64,000 nucleotides of DNA from Odoribacter sp036657595 (GCA_036657595.1 JAVXFZ010000005.1:10366-74365), one strand, 5' to 3'. Positions 43,238 through 52,312 are shown, counted from the first letter of the stretch. Notes: generated from the letters alone by a model not told the origin. Program-made: numbers and translations.

Positions 43238-44188
43238 TTATTTTTCACTCTCTGTTTCGCTGTCGTATGCTTTTACGATGTCTTTCACCAATCGATGCCG
43301 TACAATATCTTCAGAATTAAATTCTACAAAAGCAATACCTTGTATGTCTTTTAGTATTTTGAAAGCGTGTACCAAACCGGAGGCTGTACGTCTGGGTAAA
43401 TCAATTTGGCTCATATCACCTGTAATGACAAATTTAGCACTAACTCCCATACGGGTCAAAAACATTTTTAATTGATTGCGAGTGGTATTCTGGGCTTCAT
43501 CTAAGATGACAAATGAATCATTTAATGTTCGTCCGCGCATATAAGCCAACGGGGCGATTTGTATGACTTCGGATTCCAATAGTTCTTCTAATTTTTTTGG
43601 TGGAATCATATCCGATAATGCATCATAAAGCGGTTGTAAATAAGGGTCTACTTTTTCTTTCATATCTCCCGGCAAAAAGCCTAAACTTTCTCCGGCTTCC
43701 ACTGCCGGACGACTCAAGACAATCCGTTTCACTTCCCGATTGCGAAGTGCTTTTACTGCGAGTGCGATAGCTGTATAGGTTTTTCCGGAACCGGCAGGAC
43801 CGGTAGCGAATAATAGATCGTTGTTTCGTGATAGATCGACTAATTTTCGTTGATTGGGAGTACGTGCCCGAATAGCTTTCCCTGCATTGCCGAAAAGAAT
43901 CACCGATTCGGCATCTTCTGGATCTGCAATGATATTATCTTCCAGTATAATGCGTTTTAGGTTAGCAATCGTCAGCATATTATAGCGGTGGTAGTGCTCT
44001 AATAAAGCATCAATTTTATGACTTAAAATTTCAATATCGTTAATTTCACCCTGAAGGATGATTTCGTCTCCCCTGGCTGTGATTTTTTGTTTGGGAAAAT
44101 ACTCTTTCAGAATATTGAATTTTGAGTCATTAACTCCATAAAAATCAATAGGTTCTATATTTCCTATACTTATTCTTTTCTCGATCAT
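43238..44188 (-). CDS. phoH: PhoH family ATPase
   Basis: The 316-residue protein has an N-terminal KH-like region (about 1-100) and a PhoH ATPase domain: Walker A TGPAGSGKTYTAIA, VLSRPAVEAGESLGFLPGDMKEKVDPYLQPLYDAL (in part), Walker B FVILDEAQNTT and VITGDMSQIDLP. PhoH-like proteins are cytoplasmic and linked to RNA metabolism; the exact role is unsettled. It precedes purC in the same direction and is divergent from mazG. Confidence 0.93.
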   Translation of the reverse strand: MIEKRISIGNIEPIDFYGVNDSKFNILKEYFPKQKITARGDEIILQGEINDIEILSHKIDALLEHYHRYNMLTIANLKRIILEDNIIADPEDAESVILFGNAGKAIRARTPNQRKLVDLSRNNDLLFATGPAGSGKTYTAIALAVKALRNREVKRIVLSRPAVEAGESLGFLPGDMKEKVDPYLQPLYDALSDMIPPKKLEELLESEVIQIAPLAYMRGRTLNDSFVILDEAQNTTRNQLKMFLTRMGVSAKFVITGDMSQIDLPRRTASGLVHAFKILKDIQGIAFVEFNSEDIVRHRLVKDIVKAYDSETESEK

Positions 44189-44208
44189 TAAACTTCAAAT
44201 AAATCCCT

Positions 44209-44216
44209 TATTTTTG
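44209..44216 (+). promoter_or_regulatory. -7 promoter element of the mazG transcript
   Basis: TATTTTTG matches TAnnTTTG. Transcription would start near 44223, just before the short leader frame. Confidence 0.5.
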
Positions 44217-44239
44217 CAGGTGCAAATTACGAAAAAACG

Positions 44240-44311
44240 ATGAATCTGATACAATTAGCGATTAAAGATTTTGATTGTTTTACAATATCGTATTTTCGAT
44301 ACTCTTTATGA
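44240..44311 (+). CDS. Possible 23-residue leader peptide coupled to mazG
   Basis: The frame begins MNLIQLAIKDFDCF and ends FRYSL; its stop overlaps the mazG start as ATGA. It is the first ATG after the predicted transcript start. It may set translational coupling of mazG or be a chance frame; there is no homology that I recognise. Confidence 0.35.
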   Translation: MNLIQLAIKDFDCFTISYFRYSL

Positions 44312-45105
44312 ATAAAATGATGGAAGAATTAGAAAAGAAAAAAGAGGCTTTTAGCGAATTATTGGAAATTATTTCCACTCTGCGTACGGATTGTCCTTGG
44401 GATAGAAAACAGACGATGGAATCATTACGGGCTTTATCTATTGAAGAAGTTTACGAATTGGGCGATGCTGTCTTGGCAAAAGATATGGAGGAAGTGAAAA
44501 AAGAGCTGGGAGATTTGTTGATGCATATTATTTTTTATGCACAGATTGGAAGCGAGCAGAAAGCATTTGACATCACGGACGTGTTGAATGGGATTTGTGA
44601 GAAATTAAAATACAGACATCCACATATATATGGCGATGTGAAAGTGAAAAGTGCGGAAGAAGTTGCACAGAATTGGGAACAACTTAAATTAACGGAAAAA
44701 GGGCGTAAACATAAGGTGCTTGAAGGTGTTCCACTTTCACTGCCGGCATTGGTGAAAGCTTATCGGATTCAAGATAAAGCGCGGGGAGTGGGATTTGATT
44801 GGAAGGAGAAAGAAGACGTGTGGAATAAAGTAAAAGAAGAACTATCAGAATTTGAAGTGGAAGTCAGTAAAGCAGATCAACAAAAAATGGAAGAAGAATT
44901 TGGAGATTTCCTTTTTTCGGTGATCAATGCGGCTCGCTTGTATGGCATTAACCCTGAGAATGCTTTAGAAAAAACCAACAGGAAGTTTATACGTCGCTTT
45001 GAATATGTAGAAGAGCAGACACAGAAAATGGGAAAAACATTGCAAGAGATGACTTTGGATGAAATGGAAATGTTTTGGCAGGATGCAAAAAAAATGGAAA
45101 AATAA
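44308..45105 (+). CDS. mazG: Nucleoside triphosphate pyrophosphohydrolase MazG
   Basis: MazG hydrolyses NTPs to NMPs and pyrophosphate, clearing odd nucleotides. The 265-residue protein starts MNKMMEELEKKKEAFSELLE and has two MazG folds. The first carries CPWDRKQT, the EExYELGDA metal site and KELGDLLMHIIFYA; the second EEFGDFLFSVINAARLYG. The C-terminal helices are complete. ATG 44317 is an alternative start. It is separated by 50 bases from a small unknown gene in the same direction. Confidence 0.94.
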   Translation: MNKMMEELEKKKEAFSELLEIISTLRTDCPWDRKQTMESLRALSIEEVYELGDAVLAKDMEEVKKELGDLLMHIIFYAQIGSEQKAFDITDVLNGICEKLKYRHPHIYGDVKVKSAEEVAQNWEQLKLTEKGRKHKVLEGVPLSLPALVKAYRIQDKARGVGFDWKEKEDVWNKVKEELSEFEVEVSKADQQKMEEEFGDFLFSVINAARLYGINPENALEKTNRKFIRRFEYVEEQTQKMGKTLQEMTLDEMEMFWQDAKKMEK

Positions 45106-45155
45106 ATCCATTGATGAAGTTATTTGGATTGAAGTAAAAATAGAATTTAAAAGAA

Positions 45156-45524
45156 ATGGATTTAACAGGGAAATGGAAATATATTGAAAACTATGGGTAT
45201 GGTGTGGCAGAAGGTGAATTATATTTAAAGCAGGAAGGAGTGCGATTGTCAGGAAGAATAGTCTTTTCTGATAAATTAGAGGGAGAGGAACCTTATATGA
45301 TACAAGAATTTTTAACGGGTTCCATTAAAGAACGTAAAATTCGTTTGGATGCGACTGAATTTGATATTATTCATTCCAATTTCAACGTGACTTATGAATT
45401 AGATCGTTGGTTTGGTATTTTAGTAGACGAGCGAACGATTAAAGGTGTAAGTGTAGACGATCAAGGTGTGGAGGGACATTTTGAATTTGAGATGATGGAT
45501 AAAGTGATGCTTGTAGAGATTTGA
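45156..45524 (+). CDS. Small protein with lipocalin-like beta pattern, function unknown
   Basis: The 122-residue cytoplasmic protein starts MDLTGKWKYIENYGYGVAEG. It has regular short strands with turns (LTGKWKYIE, GELYLKQEGVRLSGRIVF, GSIKERKIRLDATEF, TIKGVSVDDQGVEGHFEFEM), as in small lipocalin or DUF-type barrels that measure leftover signal (the GxW near the N terminus fits a calycin). No signal peptide or catalytic motif is seen. It follows mazG by 50 bases and ends at a strong terminator, so the two probably form one operon. Confidence 0.7.
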   Translation: MDLTGKWKYIENYGYGVAEGELYLKQEGVRLSGRIVFSDKLEGEEPYMIQEFLTGSIKERKIRLDATEFDIIHSNFNVTYELDRWFGILVDERTIKGVSVDDQGVEGHFEFEMMDKVMLVEI

Positions 45525-45587
45525 TAAACTATGAATAAAGCAATAAATAAGTCAACGAACTTATGTTGCAAAACACATATAAATTTT

Positions 45588-45617
45588 AGAAAAAGCTGAT
45601 TTTTATCAGCTTTTTCT
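45588..45617 (+). terminator. Terminator of the mazG operon
   Basis: An 11-base-pair stem (AAAAAGCTGAT/ATCAGCTTTTT), TTTT loop and T-rich end. Confidence 0.85.
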
Positions 45618-45810
45618 TCATTTATATACTCTACATTGCCTTAAAATAAGACAATATGAATTGAATAAAATACTCTTTTAAATAACTTAAAAAAATGATT
45701 GTCCTATTTTTTAAATTGAAATATCTTATTTAAAGGTGCTTACAAAAGCAATAAAGAACTCAAAAGACTTAATATGTAATATATACTAATAAACCTAAAA
45801 TCTATTTCTT

Positions 45811-48800
45811 ATGTCAAAAATCAAAAAACATCCCGTGCTGGAAGTGCCGGTTAGGGAAAAAGTCATTTTTAAATATAATGGGCAGGAAATTGAAGGAGAA
45901 AAAGGTTATACAATAGCTGCAGCTTTACATCAGGCAGGCTTTCCGGTACACAGTCATAGTCTTGATGGGCGTGAGCGTTCGTTGGAATGTGGTATTGGAA
46001 AATGCGGTGCTTGCGAAATGTTGGTAGATGGTAAAATTCGTCGGATTTGTGTGACGAAAGTCGATGGGATAAAAGAAGTGAGTGAAGTGTCGGAAGATTT
46101 TATGGCTAAAAAGCAGAAAAATTCGGTTGTAGATAAAAAAAGAATATTACGTACAACAGTAGTGATTATTGGTGCCGGACCAGCCGGACTTGCTGTGAGG
46201 GAAGAATTTAACAAATATGGGGTAGATAACATTGTTATTGACAATAACGATAAAACAGGTGGGCAGTTTACGATGCAAACTCACCAATTCTTTTTCTTTG
46301 AAAAAGAAAAACGTTTTGGTGGAATGCGTGGTTTTGATATTGCAAAAACATTAGCAGGAGAAAACACAGAGGGTATTTATTTAAATTCAACCGTATGGGA
46401 TTTATTGGAAGGGAAAAGAGTGGCAGTAAAGAACATACAGACGGAGGAGGTTTTTTATGTTGATGCGGATTATTTAGTAGTGGCAACAGGTGCTGTTCCT
46501 TTTATGCCGGCATTTGAAAACGATGACTTGCCGGGTGTCTATACGGCTGCTGTGGTGCAAAAAATGATGAATAGTGAACTGACACTTTTAGGTAAAAATG
46601 TGTTGACCATTGGTGCGGGAAATATCGGTTATCTGACCTCATATCAATTGATGCAGGCAGGAGCTCACGTAAAAGCGATATTAGAGGCAATGCCAAAAGA
46701 AGGAGGCTTTCCGGTTCAGGCAAACAGAGTTCGTCGTTTAGCTATACCGATTCTGACCTCCTATATGCTATTGAAAGCTGTTCCGAATAAACAACGGAAT
46801 GGAATTATTGGGGCGGTGGTTGCCCGATGTGAAAATTTTCGACCAATTCCGGGTACGGAAAAACTCATTGAAGGTATAGATGTAATCAATATCTGCACAG
46901 GTTTAATACCCGATAACCAGTTACTGACAAAAGGGAAAGAAGTCTTTGGTGGACATTGTTACGCTGCCGGAGATGCCATCCGTATCGGAGAGGGCACCAG
47001 TGCCGTTTTAAAGGGGCGGCATACGGCAATACAGATTATGATGGAACTGGGGATAAAGATTGACTATGATGCTTATCTTTTGCTTTCAAAAGAATACATT
47101 GATTCGCAACAACATCCTGTAAAAATATTGGAGGAGCCTAATCTACCGTCAGAAGAGCGAAGACTAAGTAGAGGATTTGTACAAGCAGATTGTTTATATG
47201 GCTTTGCTTGCAATCCTTGTTCCTTTGCCTGCTCGCACGGAGCTATCATAAAGAGTTCAACTTCTGCCGTTCCTGAAATTGATTACAACAAGTGCATTGG
47301 TTGTATGGAATGTGTTTATCAATGTCCGGGCTTAGCGATTTTTGGTTACGACCTAAGAAAAGATAATTTGTTTTTACCGATTGAATACGAAGTTCAGGAA
47401 GGAGCGGAAGTATATCTTGTCAATAATAATGGAGAAATACTGGGAGAGGGTAAAATAGAAAAAATATTACACAAACCGAATAAGACAAATGTAGCGAGGG
47501 TGAAATCTTTAACGATACAAGGGGATGCACTGACGCGTGTGAGAGGATTTGTGGTGAAAGAAAATTACCCCGAACCATTACCCTTAAAGCCTTTATTGGA
47601 TGATATTGAAGGACCTACCTATATATGTCATTGCGATGATGTCAAATTAGAAGAAGTCTTGCAGATGATCGGTGATCGTAGTTTTATTTCTATTGATGAG
47701 GTAAAACACACAACTCATTTGGGTATGGGACCGTGTCGTGGTAAACGTTGTATTCCTCGTTTGCGGGCAGCTTTACGAAGTCGGGGTATTGAATTAGTAG
47801 GGGATGCCACACCTCGCGCACCCTTGTCAAACCAACTGACATTGGGAGAAATTACACCGGCGGGGAAAGGTGATATTTATTTGGTGGCTAATCGGGAAAC
47901 CTTTAAGAAAATAGACGTAGGTCCACTAATTGCAGGAGGAGGAATGGCAGGAAGCTCTTTATTCCGCTATATGTCAGAAGCCGGTATGAATCCTGTCTTA
48001 GTAAATGCCGATCGTGGTTCTTCGTGGCGGAATATAGGAGGGGGACGTACCGCCTTTTCAATACCTGAATTAGCAGAAATTGCCGCTCAAAATCAATCTA
48101 TTTTCAAAGAATTACAATATCTTTCCAACATTGATTATAAACCGATCCGTTACATCAGTTTTGCTCACGATGAAGAAACATTTAAAGCGTTGGAGGCGAG
48201 CAAGGCTTGGTCAAAGGCTGAGATGATTACCCCGAAACAATTCAAGACAGAAATCTCTCCTTATTTCAATGAGAATTCAAAAAAATACATTTCAGCTTTA
48301 GTATCAGATGATTGTTGGCAGGCAACACCGGGGAAAGTGGTTGATTTGGTCAGAAATATAGGAATTGCTGCCGGAGGTACGGTGATGGAAGATTGTCGAG
48401 TGATAGAAGCTTGTCGTGATGGAAAATACACAAGCGTATTAGTACAAACCCACGATAAAAAATATGTAGAGTATCGAACGGAACATTTTGTTAACGCCTT
48501 GGGGGGTGGAGCCGGTAGACTGTGCGATAGTATGGGGATAGATGCCGGATTATACCCTGTACGGCATCAGGCTTTTATCACCCGCAGATTACCGATGTTG
48601 GGGAAGAAGGGGACTAATCTGGATATGTTGATTGATCGTCAGGATTACAAGGGCTTCTCAGCTGTCTATGGGCAACAAATTGCCTATACAGGTCAAATTA
48701 TTGGATGTGCCTCTCCCAAATTGGATGCAATGCGTATAGATAAAAACATAAAATTGAATACTAAGGCCTTTCTGGAAATTGTCAGTGAAATGTTCACCGA

Positions 48801-49041
48801 ATGGATTCCGGATTTGGCAGGTGTTGGCATTCAGGCTGTGTGGGCGGGATATTACACAGAACCCCGTTATATTATAGATCCGGAATTAGGACTGTTTGTC
48901 GGAATGCAAGGACACGGTTTTATGCTTTCGCAGTACATTGCCCGTCTGTATGTGGATAAACTATTAGGACGTCCTGTGCCTGCGTATTTCGATCAGCTAA
49001 AACTAAATGGAACCGGCTTATCGGAAAAAGCATTCAAATAA
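45811..49041 (+). CDS. Single-chain HcnABC-like (amino-acid/opine/HCN synthase type) flavo-iron-sulfur oxidoreductase
   Basis: The 1076-residue cytoplasmic protein strings together domains usually made by three or four genes. (1) About 15-90: 2Fe-2S Fer2_4 domain with C60, C65, C68, C80 (HcnA/SoxA-N type). (2) About 115-420: FAD/NAD-type oxidoreductase, GAGPAG at 121-126, second dinucleotide fold GAGNIG at 268-273. (3) About 455-515: two 4Fe-4S motifs, C461/C467/C470/C474 and C495/C498/C501/C505. (4) About 600-655: BFD-like 2Fe-2S, C606/C608/C642/C647. (5) About 703-1060: DAO-type FAD domain, GGGMAG at 709-714. Relatives include HCN synthase, D-hydroxyproline and proline dehydrogenases and sarcosine oxidase; the substrate is probably a small amino or imino acid but cannot be fixed. 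It is a single-gene unit. Confidence 0.85.
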   Translation: MSKIKKHPVLEVPVREKVIFKYNGQEIEGEKGYTIAAALHQAGFPVHSHSLDGRERSLECGIGKCGACEMLVDGKIRRICVTKVDGIKEVSEVSEDFMAKKQKNSVVDKKRILRTTVVIIGAGPAGLAVREEFNKYGVDNIVIDNNDKTGGQFTMQTHQFFFFEKEKRFGGMRGFDIAKTLAGENTEGIYLNSTVWDLLEGKRVAVKNIQTEEVFYVDADYLVVATGAVPFMPAFENDDLPGVYTAAVVQKMMNSELTLLGKNVLTIGAGNIGYLTSYQLMQAGAHVKAILEAMPKEGGFPVQANRVRRLAIPILTSYMLLKAVPNKQRNGIIGAVVARCENFRPIPGTEKLIEGIDVINICTGLIPDNQLLTKGKEVFGGHCYAAGDAIRIGEGTSAVLKGRHTAIQIMMELGIKIDYDAYLLLSKEYIDSQQHPVKILEEPNLPSEERRLSRGFVQADCLYGFACNPCSFACSHGAIIKSSTSAVPEIDYNKCIGCMECVYQCPGLAIFGYDLRKDNLFLPIEYEVQEGAEVYLVNNNGEILGEGKIEKILHKPNKTNVARVKSLTIQGDALTRVRGFVVKENYPEPLPLKPLLDDIEGPTYICHCDDVKLEEVLQMIGDRSFISIDEVKHTTHLGMGPCRGKRCIPRLRAALRSRGIELVGDATPRAPLSNQLTLGEITPAGKGDIYLVANRETFKKIDVGPLIAGGGMAGSSLFRYMSEAGMNPVLVNADRGSSWRNIGGGRTAFSIPELAEIAAQNQSIFKELQYLSNIDYKPIRYISFAHDEETFKALEASKAWSKAEMITPKQFKTEISPYFNENSKKYISALVSDDCWQATPGKVVDLVRNIGIAAGGTVMEDCRVIEACRDGKYTSVLVQTHDKKYVEYRTEHFVNALGGGAGRLCDSMGIDAGLYPVRHQAFITRRLPMLGKKGTNLDMLIDRQDYKGFSAVYGQQIAYTGQIIGCASPKLDAMRIDKNIKLNTKAFLEIVSEMFTEWIPDLAGVGIQAVWAGYYTEPRYIIDPELGLFVGMQGHGFMLSQYIARLYVDKLLGRPVPAYFDQLKLNGTGLSEKAFK

Positions 49042-49103
49042 ATTAAAAAATGAGAAGACAAATCAAAAGTTCGTTAAGTCTACTAAGTTGATGAACTGGC
49101 AAT

Positions 49104-49224
49104 GATGTTGAACACCTCGCGTACAGATTAACGTTTTGTGTATGTGCGATTTTTAAATAAATCGACAAAACGATAAATCAATAAAGCGTTAGTCTGTACG
49201 TGGGTTCTCTATCTTCAACACATC
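49104..49224 (+). repeat. Structured intergenic element, copy A
   Basis: A long imperfect hairpin: arms CGCGTACAGATTAACG (49118-49133) and CGTTAGTCTGTACGTG (49187-49202) pair at 15 of 16 positions with a G-T counted; flanks GATGTTGAA and TTCAACACATC pair again; the interior folds on CGATTT/AAATCG (49147-49164). A related element is at 53984-54084. Confidence 0.6.
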
Positions 49225-49356
49225 CCCTTCAAATTCTATCTACTTAACTGCCAAGCTGTGCAATGTTTTTTTATACAGCTGCTCCATTTTTTGCTTATAC
49301 AAAAACAGAATAAATGCTCTGATTTTCGAGAATATAATATTTTCAAATATATTTTC

Positions 49357-49364
49357 TATCTTTG
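49357..49364 (+). promoter_or_regulatory. -7 promoter element of the CvfB-like gene
   Basis: TATCTTTG matches TAnnTTTG. It rules out the in-frame TTG at 49362 and gives a nearly leaderless transcript starting near 49371. Confidence 0.6.
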
Positions 49365-49382
49365 CAGGAAACAAGTATGGTT

Positions 49383-50222
49383 ATGATAGAGATTGGTAAG
49401 TATAATACGTTGACAGTTGTTAAAATTGTAGATTTCGGAGTATATCTGGATGGCGGGGAATGGGGAGAGATTTTAATGCCCAATGAATATGTACCGGAAA
49501 ATTGTAGTCCGGATGACGAGGTCAGGGTATTTATTTACTTTGACTCAGAGGATCGAATTGTTGCTACAACAGAAGAGCCTTTTGTAATGGTGGAAGAATT
49601 TGCTTATATGAAAGTATTGGCATCGACCTCATTTGGTGCTTTTCTGGATTGGGGATTACGGAAAGATCTCTTGGTCCCTTTCCGCGAACAGCGTGATCCG
49701 ATGGTCGAAGGGAGATATTACCTGGTATATGCGTATCTTGACAAATCCTCTGACCGTATTGTAGCTTCAACTAAGATTGAAAAATACTTGGATCAGGTAT
49801 TTCCAGAGTACGAACAAAATCAAGAAGTCGATCTGTTAATTGCCCGGAAATCAGATTTAGGATACAATGTAATTATTAACAATGCACATTGGGGGCTTAT
49901 CTATAATAATGAGGTCTTTCAGCCTTTGAAAATCGGACAAAAGCTGAAAGGATATATCAAAGAAGTTCGGGATGATGAGAAAATAGATGTCATCTTACAA
50001 CCTTCCGGATATGAAAAAATAGAAGGATTAGCCGGTAGTATTCTTGCAAAATTGAAAGATTACGGAGGGGTGATGGATATTTCGGATAAAAGTGATCCGG
50101 AAGAAATTTATAAATTATTTGCTTGTAGTAAGAAAAATTTCAAGAAAGCACTGGGAGGTCTTTTCAAGAAAGGAATGATCGAAATCGGTAACACAGAAGT
50201 ACGTCTAAAACCGGAAGATTAA
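49383..50222 (+). CDS. CvfB-like S1 RNA-binding protein
   Basis: The 279-residue protein starts MIEIGKYNTLTVVKIVDFGV and has three S1-type segments (GEWGEILMPNEYVP; STSFGAFLDWGLRKDLLVPFREQ; a third about 140-205) plus a C-terminal winged helix (about 225-279; KKNFKKALGGLFKKGMIEI). This is the CvfB (YitL) architecture; CvfB affects virulence gene expression in Staphylococcus, presumably through RNA binding. An alternative ATG lies at 49377. It stands alone between the structured element and ftsE. Confidence 0.88.
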   Translation: MIEIGKYNTLTVVKIVDFGVYLDGGEWGEILMPNEYVPENCSPDDEVRVFIYFDSEDRIVATTEEPFVMVEEFAYMKVLASTSFGAFLDWGLRKDLLVPFREQRDPMVEGRYYLVYAYLDKSSDRIVASTKIEKYLDQVFPEYEQNQEVDLLIARKSDLGYNVIINNAHWGLIYNNEVFQPLKIGQKLKGYIKEVRDDEKIDVILQPSGYEKIEGLAGSILAKLKDYGGVMDISDKSDPEEIYKLFACSKKNFKKALGGLFKKGMIEIGNTEVRLKPED

Positions 50223-50324
50223 TTAATTTCAAAAAATCACGATTCCATTTAATTATTTAGAACACATTCTATTAAAGCGTTTATATTTTTATAAACACAA
50301 TGCAAAATTTATAAATCGGCGGAT

Positions 50325-51449
50325 TTAATCAATAAGCTCTAAATCAAATGAGGGAAGTGTATCCTGTTTTTTTTCTTCTTTTATTTCCGGTGTAACTGGA
50401 GCTTCCGATTCTTCATCAGGACGACTTTCTTGCTCCACTGTTGTGGGACGTTTTTCTATTTCATAATCAAAAGAGGTGATCTCAGGATAGTCTAATTTAC
50501 CCAATAAAGAGTAGATATCTTTGGGTTCATTCTCCGAAAACTGGGGTAATTTATCTTCCTCTATGATGTCGATTCCTTCAACTTCAGGTGTTATCTGTTC
50601 CGCTTTTTTACTATCCTCAGCTTCCAATTGAGGTTGCTCGGTAAATTCTTCTACCGGCATTTCCTCTACTATATCGCTTGATTCTTTGACTTCTTCAGTC
50701 GATGGAACGACCTCTTCCGTTTCTGGTGATGCACAAAGATCGGGATCTGTTGCAACAACACAAGCATTATCTGAAGATTGAAGCCTTTCGTGCAATTCTC
50801 CATTTTCACAACAGAAAACTCGTCCCGGATATTTTTCAATCAAATCATATTGATGAGTAGCAATAACAATTGTTTTTCCCATATCGCATATCTCTTTCAA
50901 TAATTCAATCAAGCGGTACGAAGTTTCCGGATCAATATTTCCGGTGGGTTCGTCAGCTAAGATCAGAGGAGGGGCATTTAACAAAGCACGGGCAAGCACA
51001 ATACGTTGTTGTTCGCCACCTGACAATTCGTGAGGCATTTGCTTTTGCTTATCGCTCATTTCAACTTTTGCCAACACTGTTTCAATTCGTTCTTTAATTG
51101 CTTGTTTATTTTTCCAACCTGTTGCACGCAATACAAATTCAAGATTTTCATATACATTTCGGTCGATCAATAATTTGAAATCCTGAAAAACAATACCGCA
51201 TTTGCGTCGAAGCAATGGTATCTGTGATTTTTTTATTTTCTTTAATTGAAAGCCTGCAACCTCCGCATCACCAAATTCGAATGGCAATTCAGCATAAAGC
51301 GTTTTCAGAAAAGAGCTTTTCCCGCTACCTACTTTTCCGATCAGGTAAATAAAATCCCCGCTTTTGATGTCTATATTGACATTTTTGAGTATCGTATTCT
51401 TTTGTTGACGAATTACTCCTTCCGTCATTTTTATAATAGATTCTGCCAT
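50325..51449 (-). CDS. ftsE: FtsE-like ABC ATPase with long acidic C-terminal tail
   Basis: FtsE with FtsX couples cell division to peptidoglycan hydrolysis. The first about 220 residues are a complete ABC ATPase: Walker A GKVGSGKSS, Q-loop, signature LSGGEQQRIVLARALL, Walker B LILADEPTGNID and H-loop IATHQYD. The remaining about 150 residues are rich in Glu, Pro and Ser (for example EEVVPSTEEVKESSDIVEE), look disordered, and end DTLPSFDLELID. Usual FtsE is about 230 residues. No ftsX is adjacent. It is monocistronic as far as can be seen. Confidence 0.85.
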   Translation of the reverse strand: MAESIIKMTEGVIRQQKNTILKNVNIDIKSGDFIYLIGKVGSGKSSFLKTLYAELPFEFGDAEVAGFQLKKIKKSQIPLLRRKCGIVFQDFKLLIDRNVYENLEFVLRATGWKNKQAIKERIETVLAKVEMSDKQKQMPHELSGGEQQRIVLARALLNAPPLILADEPTGNIDPETSYRLIELLKEICDMGKTIVIATHQYDLIEKYPGRVFCCENGELHERLQSSDNACVVATDPDLCASPETEEVVPSTEEVKESSDIVEEMPVEEFTEQPQLEAEDSKKAEQITPEVEGIDIIEEDKLPQFSENEPKDIYSLLGKLDYPEITSFDYEIEKRPTTVEQESRPDEESEAPVTPEIKEEKKQDTLPSFDLELID

Positions 51450-51556
51450 ATTGAGAAGCGGCTATGCCGTGTTATAGGTTACATTTTTCTATTTTCAGCC
51501 GGCGACAATTGGACGACCGAGTGTGTAAATATTCAGTAGGCAAATGAATCAATCCA

Positions 51557-52219
51557 TCAACATTTTATATTCAACTCTTTCAATCCCTGAATAGTTGCTT
51601 GGGGATCTTGGGCTTTGAATACAAAACTTCCTGCCACCAAAGCATCTGCTCCTGCCTTTACTAATTCTCTGCCTGTTTCCAGATTCACTCCTCCGTCAAT
51701 TTCGATTAGAGTGTTGCTTTGCGTTGCACAGATCAGAGCTTTGAGTTTTTTCACCTTTTCAAGCGAATGTTCAATAAACGATTGACCACCAAATCCGGGG
51801 TTTACGCTCATAATCAATACAACATCAATATCCTGAATAATATCCTCCAATGTTGAGATCGACGTATGGGGATTCAGGGCTACTCCGGCTTTCATTCCCA
51901 ACGATTTGATCTGTTGCAGCGTACGATGCAGATGAGTCGAGACCTCTGAATGCACGGTTAATATATCGGCTCCCGCCTTGTGAAAATCTTCAATATATCT
52001 TTCCGGTTGAACAATCATCAGATGCACATCCAACGGTTTGCGTGCGATTTTTTTAATTTGCGACACAATCGGAAGTCCATACGAAATATTGGGGACAAAA
52101 ACACCATCCATAATGTCCAAATGAATCCAATCAGCCACACTCTCGTTCACCATTTCCACATCTTTTCCCAAATTCATAAAGTCTGCTGCTAACAGAGAGG
52201 GAGAAACAAGTATGCTCAT
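51557..52219 (-). CDS. rpe: Ribulose-phosphate 3-epimerase
   Basis: Rpe interconverts ribulose 5-phosphate and xylulose 5-phosphate in the pentose phosphate pathway. The 220-residue TIM barrel starts MSILVSPSLLAADFMNLGKD, with WIHLDIMDGVFVPNISYG, PLDVHLMIVQPERYI, VNPGFGGQSFI and IDGGVNLET, all diagnostic and containing the metal ligands and catalytic aspartates. A -7 box lies about 90 bases upstream. Confidence 0.97.
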   Translation of the reverse strand: MSILVSPSLLAADFMNLGKDVEMVNESVADWIHLDIMDGVFVPNISYGLPIVSQIKKIARKPLDVHLMIVQPERYIEDFHKAGADILTVHSEVSTHLHRTLQQIKSLGMKAGVALNPHTSISTLEDIIQDIDVVLIMSVNPGFGGQSFIEHSLEKVKKLKALICATQSNTLIEIDGGVNLETGRELVKAGADALVAGSFVFKAQDPQATIQGLKELNIKC

Positions 52220-52304
52220 AAAAATTCAAAATTAAAAATTGAAAACAGAAGATCATTCTTTCATATCTATCCGATTTTCAATTTTGATTCATACAACGAT
52301 TTGG

Positions 52305-52312
52305 CAAAGTTA
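52305..52312 (-). promoter_or_regulatory. -7 promoter element of rpe
   Basis: Minus strand TAACTTTG matches TAnnTTTG; leader about 80 bases. Confidence 0.5.

Larger units (their letters stand above)
49042..49382. other. Intergenic region holding structured element A
   Basis: It contains the structured repeat at 49104-49224 and the promoter of the CvfB-like gene. Nothing else is recognised. Confidence 0.5.

Noticed and set aside
49362..49382. TTG start for the CvfB-like gene
   Set aside because: The TTG lies inside the -7 promoter box, so it is not transcribed.
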